Assembly: GCA_016213435.1 (NCBI GenBank)
Contig: JACRAL010000126.1
Coordinates: 1-50,910, forward strand
Reading direction: 5' to 3'
From: Bacteroidota bacterium
GTDB taxonomy: Bacteria > Bacteroidota > Bacteroidia > Palsa-948
DNA length: 50,910 nucleotides
Notes under the pieces: generated by a model
Database searches by the model: none
Told to the model about the DNA's origin: nothing
What the model saw: only the letters and a program-made list of their open reading frames with translations
Part shown: positions 33,830-42,837 of the stretch, piece by piece
Numbering within the stretch: position 1 is the stretch's first letter
Layout of the letters: each line of letters starts with the position of its first letter
Translations under genes and position numbers: made by a program

Positions 33830-34684
33830 TCACTCTTTTTCTTTTAAATGAAATTTTACCAATTCCTCAATAGGCGTTTCAATGATCTTGGTTATTGTAA
33901 CTCCTTTTTCTTTTGCAACTTCTTTCAGAATATTTTTAAAGTAAAAAGCAACGGAGCCTACAAATCCAACCGAAACATATTTATAGTTTTCGTATTTGCA
34001 AATTGTTTTCTCAAAGAACTCCGCAAAACAATTTCGCAAAAGATCGTGCAGAAAAGGTTCCTCAATATGCTCATGAATGAATTTTGCAAAAGAACCCAGA
34101 AAGCGGTTGGGGTATTTTTTGTTGTAAACCGCATCAAATATTTTGTCTTTCGTTAAATGATACTTGTTTTGAAATGTTTTGTGAAGATGTGCAGGAAGTT
34201 CCTCGTTCAGATATGCTTTAATAAATTCTTTGCCGATATGCGCACCGCTTCCTTCATCGCCTAAAATGTAAGTCAATCCGCCTTTAATCTCTATTATCTT
34301 CTTTCCATCGTAATAACAGGAATTGGAACCTGTTCCCAAAATACAGGCAATGCCTTTATAATTTCCGCATAATGCACGGGCGGAAGCGAGGATATCGTGA
34401 TTGATGGTGATTTTTGCTCTCGGGAAAACTTTTTTAAGAGCAATCTCCACTATTGTGTTTCGCTGCTTGCTTGAACATCCGGTTCCGTAGAAGAAAAGAT
34501 GTTGGATGTTAGATGTTAGATGCTTGATGTTTTTGGGAAGATGCTTTGTTATTTCGTCAGTAATTTCTTTGCTGGTCCAGAAAACCGGACTGAATCCTGC
34601 GGATGAAAAAGAAAGAATGTTACCCTCTTTATCAATAAATCTCCAGTCTGTTTTTGTAGCACCGCTGTCAGCAACTAAAATCAT
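33830..34684 (-). CDS. BadF/BadG-type ATPase, N-acetylglucosamine kinase-like
   Basis: 284 residues of the ASKHA (actin-like ATPase) fold: MILVADSGATKTDWRFIDKEG (phosphate 1), GIACILGTGSNSCYYDG (phosphate 2) and VSVGFVGSVAFYF (adenosine region). Close relatives are N-acetylglucosamine kinases, consistent with cell-wall amino sugar recycling. Residues NIKHLTSNIQHL are encoded by an ATGTTAG short tandem repeat at 34499-34530, without obvious length change. A -7-like TACTTTTG lies at 34689-34696, giving a very short leader. Confidence 0.85.
   Translation of the reverse strand: MILVADSGATKTDWRFIDKEGNILSFSSAGFSPVFWTSKEITDEITKHLPKNIKHLTSNIQHLFFYGTGCSSKQRNTIVEIALKKVFPRAKITINHDILASARALCGNYKGIACILGTGSNSCYYDGKKIIEIKGGLTYILGDEGSGAHIGKEFIKAYLNEELPAHLHKTFQNKYHLTKDKIFDAVYNKKYPNRFLGSFAKFIHEHIEEPFLHDLLRNCFAEFFEKTICKYENYKYVSVGFVGSVAFYFKNILKEVAKEKGVTITKIIETPIEELVKFHLKEKE
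34499..34530. repeat. ATGTTAG short tandem repeat in the BadF-type gene
   Basis: ATGTTGGATGTTAGATGTTA then GATGCTTGATG: four imperfect copies of an 8-bp unit, in frame. Confidence 0.8.
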
Positions 34685-34734
34685 GCGGCAAAAGTAGGGA
34701 AAAAGGTGTAGCGGGAATTCCTAAAATCTAAGAA

Positions 34735-34806
34735 TCGTCATTGCGAGGAATGAACGACCGAAGCAATCCGGTTCTATGAGATTGCTTCGCAATTGACGTT
34801 GCGCCT
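34735..34806. repeat. Second copy of the CATTGCGAGG / GAAGCAATC repeat
   Basis: CGTCATTGCGAGGAATGAAC, GAAGCAATC, GAGATTGCTTCGCAATTGAC. It is related to 27895-28003, here shorter. It lies between the cytochrome operon and the BadF-type gene. Confidence 0.8.
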
Positions 34807-34819
34807 TTAGGAACTCGAA

Positions 34820-35143
34820 TTACTTCTTGCGGGAAAAGGATTTGGTTTCCTTTGCCGTAAAAATGTATTTTGTTATAAGATCAAGCTGCAAAGAATCCAG
34901 CTTTGCTCTTTTTCCCATAATGGGGAGCATCTTATTCCACTTTTCGTCCGGATATTGATCGGGGCGATGCAAGTAATGACAATGTCCGCATTTGTTTATA
35001 TAGAGGGTATATCCTTCATTTAATTGGGAAAGAGAACTATTTTTCCATTGTCTTCTCGCAATGTCCACATCCGTTTCAATGGGCGGCATCAAAGAAGGCG
35101 TGCAGCAGAGAAGAAATAAGGAAATAAGAAATAATGGAAACAT
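34820..35143 (-). CDS. Small c-type cytochrome lipoprotein
   Basis: 107 residues from the ATG at 35143, which gives a lipoprotein signal (MFPLFLISLFLLCC). An upstream frame to 35236 would overlap the previous gene and bury the signal. One haem c motif, CGHCH (in YINKCGHCHYLHRPDQYPDE), and an M-rich distal segment (WNKMLPIMGKR) supply axial ligands. It probably carries electrons in the periplasm. The signal core is encoded by an AAATAAG short repeat (35106-35134). It lies 43 bases after the outer membrane gene. Confidence 0.82.
   Translation of the reverse strand: MFPLFLISLFLLCCTPSLMPPIETDVDIARRQWKNSSLSQLNEGYTLYINKCGHCHYLHRPDQYPDEKWNKMLPIMGKRAKLDSLQLDLITKYIFTAKETKSFSRKK
35106..35134. repeat. 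GAAATAAG short repeat in a signal peptide
   Basis: GAAGAAATAAGGAAATAAG then AAATAATG: three imperfect copies encoding residues 4-13 (LFLISLFLLC) of the cytochrome signal. Confidence 0.75.
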
Positions 35144-35186
35144 GGACACCCTAATTCCCTTACAACTTATCCCTTTAAATTTTCCC

Positions 35187-35990
35187 TTAGCGGCTAAATC
35201 CAACAAATAATCGTATTTGAATTTTCTCACGGTCATTTAATTCTAATGGTTTATCAACTCCTGCCAGATTAGTTAGCTGAGGAAATATATTAAGCATTAC
35301 ATAATGGTTCCCAGAACTTAAATACAAAGTAGGACCTGCATAAACAACCGCATATTGCAATTTTCCATCAATAAATACATTTTGATTGGATGCTTCAATG
35401 CCGAGCCCGAAAGTGGGTTTAAACAGGTGAATGAATCCCAAATTATTTTCAAAAGTAAATTCTTTCTCAACTTCTGTTTTCCCTTTCCTTACATCCCAAT
35501 TCAATTCATATTCTCCACTTGCATTATAGGCGAAAATATTTTTCTCATTTCTTTTATCCAGAATAAGCTTGCCTTCGAGTTCGCCTCCGCTTGAACCGAT
35601 GGTGTATTCGGCATATAATCCCAAGCCGATCCTGTTTACGTTTGGATTTAATACCTGCCATTTCAATTCATTTGAAAAAGAGAATTCCGATTCCTTCATT
35701 ATTCCGGTGAACGAAGTGTCTTTTGAACCCATTGCCGAATGTGAAGCGTTAAGATAAAACGCGCTTTGAAATTTATCCGTTACTCCGTATTCAAACTCTA
35801 ATCTCTGATCAAGGCGGTTGTAGAAATAATCCCTCCCTGTACGCATTGTGTTCCAGAACTCAATATCAAATCCACCTTTCGCCTGCACTGTGCTTTGATA
35901 GGTGCGCGCAAACTGTCGGTCTTGAGCGATTGATACCCTGACTGACAGAATAATCAGAACTAATAATAGACTTATGTTTAATGATTTCAT
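35187..35990 (-). CDS. Putative outer membrane beta-barrel protein
   Basis: 267 residues. Signal peptide MKSLNISLLLVLIILSVRVS ending IAQ. The mature part alternates polar and aromatic residues in strand-like pieces (RLEFEYGVTDKFQSAFYLNA, VNRIGLGLYAEYTIGSSGGE, AVVYAGPTLYLSSGNHYVML) and ends IQIRLFVGFSR, near the aromatic-terminus rule for barrels. Family unknown. Operon with the downstream cytochrome suggests a periplasmic electron transfer or metal process. Confidence 0.75.
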   Translation of the reverse strand: MKSLNISLLLVLIILSVRVSIAQDRQFARTYQSTVQAKGGFDIEFWNTMRTGRDYFYNRLDQRLEFEYGVTDKFQSAFYLNASHSAMGSKDTSFTGIMKESEFSFSNELKWQVLNPNVNRIGLGLYAEYTIGSSGGELEGKLILDKRNEKNIFAYNASGEYELNWDVRKGKTEVEKEFTFENNLGFIHLFKPTFGLGIEASNQNVFIDGKLQYAVVYAGPTLYLSSGNHYVMLNIFPQLTNLAGVDKPLELNDREKIQIRLFVGFSR

Positions 35991-36103
35991 ATACTTGAAA
36001 AGCAGTGTGCTTTGTTTTTCAATGGCAAAAGTATTTTCATTGCAAATACCGGCAATACCTCAAAAGAGGTAATTTATCAATACCAAGAAACAGGTAGAGG
36101 TAA

Positions 36104-36865
36104 TTAATTCTGGGAAGCAAGCTGAGTATGTGATCCAAGAGGCATCTGTTCCTTCAGAATAAGATTTTCCCGAATAGCAAACATCAAGAGCCCTGCAGTG
36201 TTATTTACACCCAGTTTATTCATAATATTTTTTCGGTGGGTGGTAATGGTGTGTACGCTGAGAAAAAGTTTGTCTGCAATTTGTTTGTTGCTGAATCCAT
36301 CCGCAACCAATTGAATTATTTCTATTTCGCGCGCAGAAACTTTTATTCCATCGCATGAAACTCTCTGTCCTAAATCCTTGAATGGACTCTGAGATTTGGA
36401 GATGCGCTCGAAACCTTCGGCTGTCTTTAGGGACGGGGCAATGTCTTCTCCCTTTTCCTTGATAATAATATCAATGACCTTCCCGCAGAAGAACTGAAGT
36501 CCTTTTGCCGTATCGCGAATAGCTTCAATAATTTCTTCTCTCCCGCAATCTTTCAATAAGTGGCTCACTACCCCATATTGAATCGCCTTTGAAATAACCG
36601 CTTTGCTGTTCTGATTGGTAATGGCAAGAATGTTCACATCTGGAAATTGTTGTTTGATAACCACAATATCATCAAGGCAAAAATAGGCAGAAGTATAATC
36701 CATAATGAGTACATCTGGCTGGCAGAGAAGAAGTTTTTCAGAAAGCACAAGGGCGGTATCGGCTTCGCCAAGCAAAGAAAAATCTTTTACTTCGTCAACA
36801 ATTGTGCGGATTCCCTGACGGATGAGGTAACTGTTATCAGCTATGAGAATTCTAATCTTTGTCAT
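36104..36865 (-). CDS. NarL/LuxR-family response regulator
   Basis: 253 residues from the ATG at 36865. The longer frame to 36901 would start upstream of a -7-like TATCTTTG (36887-36894). The receiver domain has D10, phospho-acceptor Asp56 (VLIMDYTS) and Lys105 (HLLKDCG). The LuxR HTH is VSAREIEIIQLVADGFSNKQ followed by IADKLFLSVHTITTHRKNIM. No sensor kinase is adjacent, so it is an orphan here. The C-terminal tail after the HTH is about 20 residues. Confidence 0.9.
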   Translation of the reverse strand: MTKIRILIADNSYLIRQGIRTIVDEVKDFSLLGEADTALVLSEKLLLCQPDVLIMDYTSAYFCLDDIVVIKQQFPDVNILAITNQNSKAVISKAIQYGVVSHLLKDCGREEIIEAIRDTAKGLQFFCGKVIDIIIKEKGEDIAPSLKTAEGFERISKSQSPFKDLGQRVSCDGIKVSAREIEIIQLVADGFSNKQIADKLFLSVHTITTHRKNIMNKLGVNNTAGLLMFAIRENLILKEQMPLGSHTQLASQN

Positions 36866-36969
36866 CTTATTTAGAATAATTCTATGCAAAGATAGAAACA
36901 AAACGATACCTATGCTATGTAATTAAACGCCCGATCAAAGTTTGCGGATTCCTATAGTTGTTCTTTGCA

Positions 36970-38457
36970 TTAATAATACCTCAATCTGATTACTTCAGCA
37001 AGATATTTTGCAAGGCGGAAAACCTGTTTGGTATAGCCGTATTCGTTGTCATACCAAACATAAAGAACCACATGTATTCCATCTTCCGCAACGATAGTTG
37101 CCTGGCTGTCATATACCGATGGACAAGGATTTCCTATCACATCGGTAGAAACCAATTCGTTTGAATAGCTGTATTGTATTTGCTCTACAAGCTCACTATA
37201 AAGAGCCGCCTTGCGTATGAGTTCATTCACTTCTTCCTTGGTAGTTTTCTTATTCACTTCAAGATGCAGTATGGCAAGCGATACGTTTGGAGTGGGAACA
37301 CGAACAGAATTAGCAGTAAGTTTTCCTTTCAGCGAAGGAATAACTTTTCCCACCGCACTGGACGCGCCTGTTTCTGTGATCACCATATTAAGAGGCGCTG
37401 AACGGCCTCTTCGCGATTTTTTATGATAGTTATCCAGCAGGTTCTGATCGTTTGTATAGGAGTGTATCGTTTCAAGATGTCCGTTCTTGATAGTTAATGC
37501 TTCTTCAATTACTTTCAGAACAGGAATGATTCCGTTTGTTGTGCAGGATGCAGCTGAAAATATCTTTTCTTTCTTGATGTCAAACTTTTCATGATTCACA
37601 CCAAAAACAATGTTAGGAATATCTCCTTTTCCTGGTGCGGTCAACAGCACTTTGCTGATCCCTTTTGCCAGAAGATGTTTACCCAATCCTTCTCGATCTC
37701 GTGCAGTTCCGGTATTATCGATCAACAAAGCATCCTGAATTCCGTGAGCCGTATAATCAAGTTCATCAAATTTACTCGCGGCAAGCATCTTCACAGAATG
37801 CCCGTTGATTATCAGCGCTTTGTTTTCAAAATCTTCCACCACAGTTCCGGGAAAAGGTCCGTGAACAGAATCTGTTCTCAAAAGGTCCGCACGTTTAATA
37901 AGGTCAGCATCTGAATAATTGCGCGTAACAATTGCACGCAGACGAAGCTGTTCTCCTTTTCCCGCCTGTGAAATAAGTTCTCTGGCAGCAATACGTCCGA
38001 TGCGTCCGAATCCGTACAGCACCACATCTTTCGGACTCAATACAAGTTTATCCTTCCCGATAAATGTCTTTAATTTGTCTGTAATAAATTTTGCCGCATC
38101 GTTACTGTATTTTTGTTTCTCCAATATCCATTCTGATGCGAGTTTACCGATATCAATGCGCGAAGGCGATAAATCAAGTTTCTGAATTTCCTTTGCAAGC
38201 AAAAGTGTATCGTGAATGGTGATGGGCTGCTTTACAATATTCTGAGCATAGAGATGAAGATTCATCAACTCGCTGCTGCTTCTGTCAGTAAGTTCATTAT
38301 GAAAAATAATAAGTTCAACAGATTTTTCAAACCACTGGTTTCCAATAATTCCGATTAACTCAATTGCCGCTTTTTCTTGTTTGATCCAGTCGTTAAGACC
38401 TGATTCGTAACCATTTTTTGCCGGAACCGGCATCTTAGGAAGAGCTTCGATAGCCAT
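36970..38457 (-). CDS. Glyceraldehyde-3-phosphate dehydrogenase, long form
   Basis: 495 residues, against about 335 for classical GAPDH. The first ~130 residues form a helical extension common to a Bacteroidota type. The NAD domain starts at LYGFGRIGRIAARELI. The catalytic cysteine is in AASCTTNGIIPVL (about residue 304). GRSAPLNMVITETGASSAVG and SVRVPTPNVSLAILHL follow, and the catalytic domain ends with WYDNEYGYTKQV. It oxidises and phosphorylates glyceraldehyde-3-phosphate, probably with NAD. A terminator hairpin separates it from rpoD. Confidence 0.93.
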   Translation of the reverse strand: MAIEALPKMPVPAKNGYESGLNDWIKQEKAAIELIGIIGNQWFEKSVELIIFHNELTDRSSSELMNLHLYAQNIVKQPITIHDTLLLAKEIQKLDLSPSRIDIGKLASEWILEKQKYSNDAAKFITDKLKTFIGKDKLVLSPKDVVLYGFGRIGRIAARELISQAGKGEQLRLRAIVTRNYSDADLIKRADLLRTDSVHGPFPGTVVEDFENKALIINGHSVKMLAASKFDELDYTAHGIQDALLIDNTGTARDREGLGKHLLAKGISKVLLTAPGKGDIPNIVFGVNHEKFDIKKEKIFSAASCTTNGIIPVLKVIEEALTIKNGHLETIHSYTNDQNLLDNYHKKSRRGRSAPLNMVITETGASSAVGKVIPSLKGKLTANSVRVPTPNVSLAILHLEVNKKTTKEEVNELIRKAALYSELVEQIQYSYSNELVSTDVIGNPCPSVYDSQATIVAEDGIHVVLYVWYDNEYGYTKQVFRLAKYLAEVIRLRYY

Positions 38458-38489
38458 AGTATTTTAGATTTAGGTTATACTAAATAAAG

Positions 38490-38525
38490 ATGCCGCAAAG
38501 ATGTGTGTTTTAATCTTTGCGGCAT
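38490..38525 (-). terminator. Rho-independent-type terminator after rpoD
   Basis: ATGCCGCAAAGAT (38490-38502) and ATCTTTGCGGCAT (38513-38525) form a perfect 13-bp stem with a 10-base loop. On the minus strand the stem is followed by CTTTATTTAG. It lies 25 bases after the rpoD stop and 33 bases before the GAPDH start. Confidence 0.85.
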
Positions 38526-38549
38526 ACAAATATGCTTTCATTTTATTAA

Positions 38550-39416
38550 CTATCCAAGGTATGCTTTCAACAATTTGCTTCTGGAACTATGACGCAATCT
38601 TCTGATTGCTTTTTCCTTAATTTGCCTTACGCGCTCACGCGTAAGATCAAACTTAGCTCCTATTTCTTCCAGCGTCAAACCATGGGGATGTTCTCCCAGT
38701 CCGAAGAACAAGCGCACCACATCACGCTCTCTGTCTGTAAGTGTAGAAAGTGAACGGTCAATTTCTCTTTTTAACGATTCGGAGATCAATGAAAAATCTG
38801 CTTTCGGAGAATCCTGGTTTACAAGCAAATCTGCCAGACTGTTTTCTTCCGCATTAGGAAGTGGCGCATCCATAGAAACGTGTCTGCCTGAAACGCGTTG
38901 TGTGTCAGTCACTTTATCTTCGGGGATATTTAATTCCCTTGCAATCTCTTCTGCCGTTGGTTCTCGCTCATAGGTTTGCTCCAACTTTGAAAAGGTCTTG
39001 TTCATTTTATTTAATGCACCTACCTGATTCAACGGCAAGCGTACAATACGTGATTGTTCTGCCAACGCCTGAAGAATGGATTGACGAATCCACCACACCG
39101 CATAAGAAATAAATTTAAATCCACGAGTTTCATCAAACCGTTTTGCAGCTTTGATGAGACCTAAGTTTCCTTCATTAATAAGATCGGGTAAACTCAAACC
39201 TTGGTTCTGATATTGCTTGGCAACGGACACAACGAAACGAAGGTTTGCACGAACAAGAGCTTCCAGTGCCTGCTGATCATCTTCTCTGATTCTCTTTGCT
39301 AACGCTACTTCATCTTCTGCGGTAATAAGTCCTTCTCTGCCGATTTCCTGTAAGTATTTATCAAGTGATGCACTTTCGCGGTTCGTGATCGACTTTGTAA
39401 TTTTTAGTTGTCTCAT
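38550..39416 (-). CDS. rpoD: Primary RNA polymerase sigma factor, short Bacteroidota form
   Basis: 288 residues. It lacks the long region 1.1 of proteobacterial sigma-70, as usual in the phylum. Region 1.2 is [20 protein letters not shown], region 2 is [20 protein letters not shown] through [15 protein letters not shown], region 3 is [17 protein letters not shown], and region 4 is [20 protein letters not shown]. It directs most transcription and recognises TTTG / TAnnTTTG promoters. Its own promoter is of this class, 38 bases upstream. Confidence 0.96.
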   Translation of the reverse strand: MRQLKITKSITNRESASLDKYLQEIGREGLITAEDEVALAKRIREDDQQALEALVRANLRFVVSVAKQYQNQGLSLPDLINEGNLGLIKAAKRFDETRGFKFISYAVWWIRQSILQALAEQSRIVRLPLNQVGALNKMNKTFSKLEQTYEREPTAEEIARELNIPEDKVTDTQRVSGRHVSMDAPLPNAEENSLADLLVNQDSPKADFSLISESLKREIDRSLSTLTDRERDVVRLFFGLGEHPHGLTLEEIGAKFDLTRERVRQIKEKAIRRLRHSSRSKLLKAYLG

Positions 39417-39453
39417 AATTTTGTTTTGTGTCTTCTACTGTAGAAAAAGCCAG

Positions 39454-39484
39454 CAAAGTTAAACCTTTTTTTCTTTTTGTCAAA
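39454..39484 (-). promoter_or_regulatory. Bacteroidota-type promoter of rpoD
   Basis: On the minus strand TTTG (39481-39484), 19 bases, then TAACTTTG (39454-39461), a full match to the phylum's -33 TTTG and -7 TAnnTTTG consensus. Transcription should start near 39447, giving a 30-base leader before the ATG. Confidence 0.75.
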
Positions 39485-39543
39485 TATATTTATGCTATCG
39501 ATTTTGATTTCCATTAACTCCTATGATGATTCCTATCTTCTAA

Positions 39544-41001
39544 TCATAATCCCAAAGCATAATACGCTTTCATCCCATTTGTGTAAACCCCTTCGATCAG
39601 CACACCTCCCTCTTTGTTTTCAAGTGCAGATTTTACATCATCCAGCGAATCAACCTTCTTTTTATCAATGCTGGTGATGATAAATCCTTCTTTTATCCCT
39701 GCACTGCGTAATTTTCCCGCTTCGAGAGAAGTGATTTTTACTCCTCCATCTATACCTAGTCGCTTCATATCAGAGGATGAAAGGGATTCAAAATTTGCAC
39801 CAAGAAGCGAAAGAACTTCATTATCATTTACTTTTGAAATCATGGTATCACCGGTCTTACTCCTCAGTGTTACAGGAAAAGTTTTCTCTGCTCCGTTTCT
39901 TTTTACCACTACCGCGAGTTTATCACCCGGACGATAATGCCCGATCTGCTCCTGAAGTTCGGGCACATTATTAACAGCCACTTCTCCAACCTTCATAATA
40001 ATATCCCCCTCCTCTATTCCTGCTTCATTGGCACTTCCGCTTTGAGAGACACCTGTCACATAAACGCCTTTGGTATCTGCCAGTTTTTTCTCTTCGATAA
40101 GTTTCGAATCCAGATCACGAATGCTCACTCCCAGAAATGCTCTTTGTACTTTTCCGAACTCGATCAGATCATTTACTACCTTTTTAGCAAGATTAACAGG
40201 CACTGCAAAAGAATATCCCGTATAAGAACCTGTATTGGAAGCAATGGCAGAATTAATACCTATCAGTTGTCCGCTTGTATTAACCAACGCGCCACCGCTA
40301 TTGCCAGGATTTACGGCAGCATCTGTTTGTATATATGACTCCACAGGATTCATATCGCGGGATTGATCATCTTCAAGAATATTTATGTTGCGCGCTTTTG
40401 CGCTTACAATTCCTGCAGTAACAGTAGAAGTAAGGTTAAATGGATTGCCAACTGCAAGTACCCACTCGCCTACTTTTACATCATCCGAGTTAGCATATAA
40501 TAGGTAAGGAAGATTTTTCTCCTCAATTTTCAAAAGAGCAATATCTGTTGAAGGATCTTTACCGATAACCTTTGCAGTATATGTTCGTTTGTCATATAAA
40601 ATGACCTCTACTTTGTCTGCACCTTTTATAACGTGATTATTGGTTACAATATAACCGTCACCCGAAATTATTACACCTGAACCTGAACCCACCTGAGGCT
40701 GCGTATTGGGCTGCACTTGTCCCCACATATGAAATGGATCATAAAAATATAATTGATTTCGCTGAGGGGCATACTCCGTTTTTACGTGAACTACTGCAGG
40801 CAAAGAAATTTCCGATGCTTTAATGAAATCAGCGGATGATTCTTCCGGAACCATTCCGTTAAATCCGGTAAACTTCACGGGATAATTGTTCGGAACATTT
40901 GCCTGAATTGAACTTTCATTTCTGACCAAATAGTGGTCAACGGTAAGCGCTGTTGCTCCTCCTATCAGCGCAATGAAGAAGATAGTTGCTAAATGTTTCA
41001 T
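39544..41001 (-). CDS. HtrA/DegP-type periplasmic serine protease
   Basis: 485 residues with an N-terminal membrane/signal segment (FIALIGGATALTVDHYLV). The trypsin-like domain has the triad His in VTNNHVIKGAD, Asp in STDIALLKI, and Ser in NPGNSGGALVN. Two PDZ domains follow (RAFLGVSIRDL..., SLLGANFESLSS...). It degrades or refolds damaged envelope proteins. It is divergent from the 41.3-50.4 kb operon. No clear -7 element was found upstream. Confidence 0.94.
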   Translation of the reverse strand: MKHLATIFFIALIGGATALTVDHYLVRNESSIQANVPNNYPVKFTGFNGMVPEESSADFIKASEISLPAVVHVKTEYAPQRNQLYFYDPFHMWGQVQPNTQPQVGSGSGVIISGDGYIVTNNHVIKGADKVEVILYDKRTYTAKVIGKDPSTDIALLKIEEKNLPYLLYANSDDVKVGEWVLAVGNPFNLTSTVTAGIVSAKARNINILEDDQSRDMNPVESYIQTDAAVNPGNSGGALVNTSGQLIGINSAIASNTGSYTGYSFAVPVNLAKKVVNDLIEFGKVQRAFLGVSIRDLDSKLIEEKKLADTKGVYVTGVSQSGSANEAGIEEGDIIMKVGEVAVNNVPELQEQIGHYRPGDKLAVVVKRNGAEKTFPVTLRSKTGDTMISKVNDNEVLSLLGANFESLSSSDMKRLGIDGGVKITSLEAGKLRSAGIKEGFIITSIDKKKVDSLDDVKSALENKEGGVLIEGVYTNGMKAYYALGL

Positions 41002-41221
41002 AGATTTTATTTTTTGGAATTATTGTTTTTGTTTTCGCTCTGCTAACGCTCCAACAAAGTACCGAGTCCGCATTCCATCGGACAAATATTCTGCCAATGT
41101 TACCATATTGGGCAGCTTTAACATTTTTTAACACCTAAACCTTTCTTTGTCCGATTCAAATCATCCATTTACATAGTGCAGAATCTTATTCAAAACCAAT
41201 TACTAACAATTGTTTAAAACC

Positions 41222-41253
41222 TTTGAATTAGGAGTTCTATTAAAATAACTTTG
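41222..41253 (+). promoter_or_regulatory. Bacteroidota-type promoter of the dapF-condensin operon
   Basis: TTTG (41222-41225), 20 bases, then TAACTTTG (41246-41253): a full consensus match. Transcription should start near 41260, about 43 bases before the first ATG. All genes to 50440 follow on the same strand with overlaps or short gaps. The rest of the 41002-41302 gap is the HtrA upstream region. Confidence 0.75.
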
Positions 41254-41302
41254 CGACAATTCTGATTTGCTATAAAAATCTCAGGAGAAAAGTGTTGTCA
41301 AA

Positions 41303-42058
41303 ATGTCGGGGTCAAATAAGTCATTATTGTTTTTTCTGGGACTCCTTTTGGGAATACTTGCCGGTGCAAGTTTCTTTATTTTCAAAATGGATGGCATATT
41401 GAAAAAAGCAAGCATACTGAATAAGTCAAAAGATACTGTTTCTATTCAACAGGTAAATAATACAGAAGAAGAAAATAAAACAAACATAAAAAAATACATC
41501 GGACAACAATTAGCCCCTTCACGGAAGGACACACCTCAAAAATCTATGACCTCTGCCGAATTGCTAGCAAAAAAATATTCAAAAGAAGTTTCTGTCAGAA
41601 AAGTGATGGAGGAAGCAGATTCGCTCCTACACGATGATATACTTGCGAACAAAGACACTTCTATAAATCAAAATATCGCTGAGAGTTTTGTTGTAAGAAA
41701 AGATGAACTGCTGAATTTGAAAAACTTTGAAGTAATAAACCTTCAGCAAAATGAAACAGAAAATCCGTCCGATTCACTTTTGGAAAAATTAAGCGGAATA
41801 AAAAACACAAAGAAAAACAGTATTGCTTCGTTCAATGTGGAATTCTGGCAGTCGCCAATAAATTACAAGGGGTACAAGATGACGAAAAATAAAATTGTAT
41901 TATTTGGAATCAATCCCGAAGGAATCATTAAACTCTTTCATCTGGATGACTGCCTTTTCATGAAGAATAATCAGAATTATTACAAATTGTACTTCACAGA
42001 TGATTTTAAGCAATTTGAAAAAGTGAGTGACACATCGGTAATAGCAAAATTAAAATGA
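41303..42058 (+). CDS. Membrane-anchored protein of unknown function
   Basis: 251 residues. One N-terminal transmembrane helix (LLFFLGLLLGILAGASFFIF) is followed by a charged, mostly helical periplasmic or cytoplasmic stalk. A C-terminal domain of about 80 residues is rich in beta structure (SFNVEFWQSPINYKGYKMTK, VLFGINPEGIIKLFHLDDCL). I do not recognise the family, though the gene looks conserved-like. Its stop overlaps the dapF start by 4 bases (ATGA). First gene after the promoter at 41222. Confidence 0.75.
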   Translation: MSGSNKSLLFFLGLLLGILAGASFFIFKMDGILKKASILNKSKDTVSIQQVNNTEEENKTNIKKYIGQQLAPSRKDTPQKSMTSAELLAKKYSKEVSVRKVMEEADSLLHDDILANKDTSINQNIAESFVVRKDELLNLKNFEVINLQQNETENPSDSLLEKLSGIKNTKKNSIASFNVEFWQSPINYKGYKMTKNKIVLFGINPEGIIKLFHLDDCLFMKNNQNYYKLYFTDDFKQFEKVSDTSVIAKLK

Positions 42059-42837
42059 AGTTTGCGTTTTATAAATACCAAGGCACAGGGAACGATTTTA
42101 TCCTCATTGATAATCGTCATTTGATTGTAAAACTGAACACAAAACAAATTGCAGGTGTATGTCAGAGGCATTTCGGAATTGGCGCGGACGGATTAATGCT
42201 TCTTCAAAACAAAAAAGGATACGACTTCGAGATGGTGTATTATAATTCGGACGGGAATGAAAGCTCCTTCTGCGGGAACGGAAGCAGATGCATTGTTGCC
42301 TTCGCAAAAAAACTGGGTGCAATAAAAAAATCTGAAGCAACTTTTATCGCAACAGATGGCATTCACACCGCAAAGATGAACGAAGATAACATCAGCATGA
42401 AGATGAAAGATGTTAAGAATATTGAAATCGGAAAAAACTTTTACTTACTGAATACAGGATCACCTCATTATGTAAAATTCATCAGCGGAGTAAGAAACGC
42501 AGATCTTGTTTCTGAAGGAAAAAATGTTCGCTACAGCAACCGATTTAAAAAAGAAGGCATTAACGTGAATCTCGCAGAAAAGAATAGCAAAGGAATTTAT
42601 GTCCGAACCTACGAACGCGGTGTAGAAGACGAAACTCTTTCTTGCGGAACAGGAGTTACTGCATCGGCTTTAGCGTCATCCATTCACGGAATTTCAACAT
42701 CCAAAAATCACAGCAAGATATTAACACGTGGCGGTGAATTAACTGTGCGATTCCGTAGAGGAAAAGACAACACGTTTACCGATATTTGGCTGGAAGGTCC
42801 GGCAAAATTTGTATTTAAAGGAGAAATAGAAATATGA
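42055..42837 (+). CDS. dapF: Diaminopimelate epimerase
   Basis: 260 residues. It converts LL- to meso-diaminopimelate for lysine and peptidoglycan. The two catalytic cysteines are Cys73 in SSFCGNGSRC and Cys197 in LSCGTGVTA. FYKYQGTGNDFILID at the N-terminus and FGIGADGLMLL are typical. Length is normal. The stop overlaps the mksF-like start by 4 bases, so condensin expression is coupled to a cell-wall gene. Confidence 0.95.
   Translation: MKFAFYKYQGTGNDFILIDNRHLIVKLNTKQIAGVCQRHFGIGADGLMLLQNKKGYDFEMVYYNSDGNESSFCGNGSRCIVAFAKKLGAIKKSEATFIATDGIHTAKMNEDNISMKMKDVKNIEIGKNFYLLNTGSPHYVKFISGVRNADLVSEGKNVRYSNRFKKEGINVNLAEKNSKGIYVRTYERGVEDETLSCGTGVTASALASSIHGISTSKNHSKILTRGGELTVRFRRGKDNTFTDIWLEGPAKFVFKGEIEI

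Noticed and set aside
36866-36901. Longer start for the response regulator
   Set aside because: The extension lies over and beyond a TATCTTTG -7-like element and lacks family similarity.
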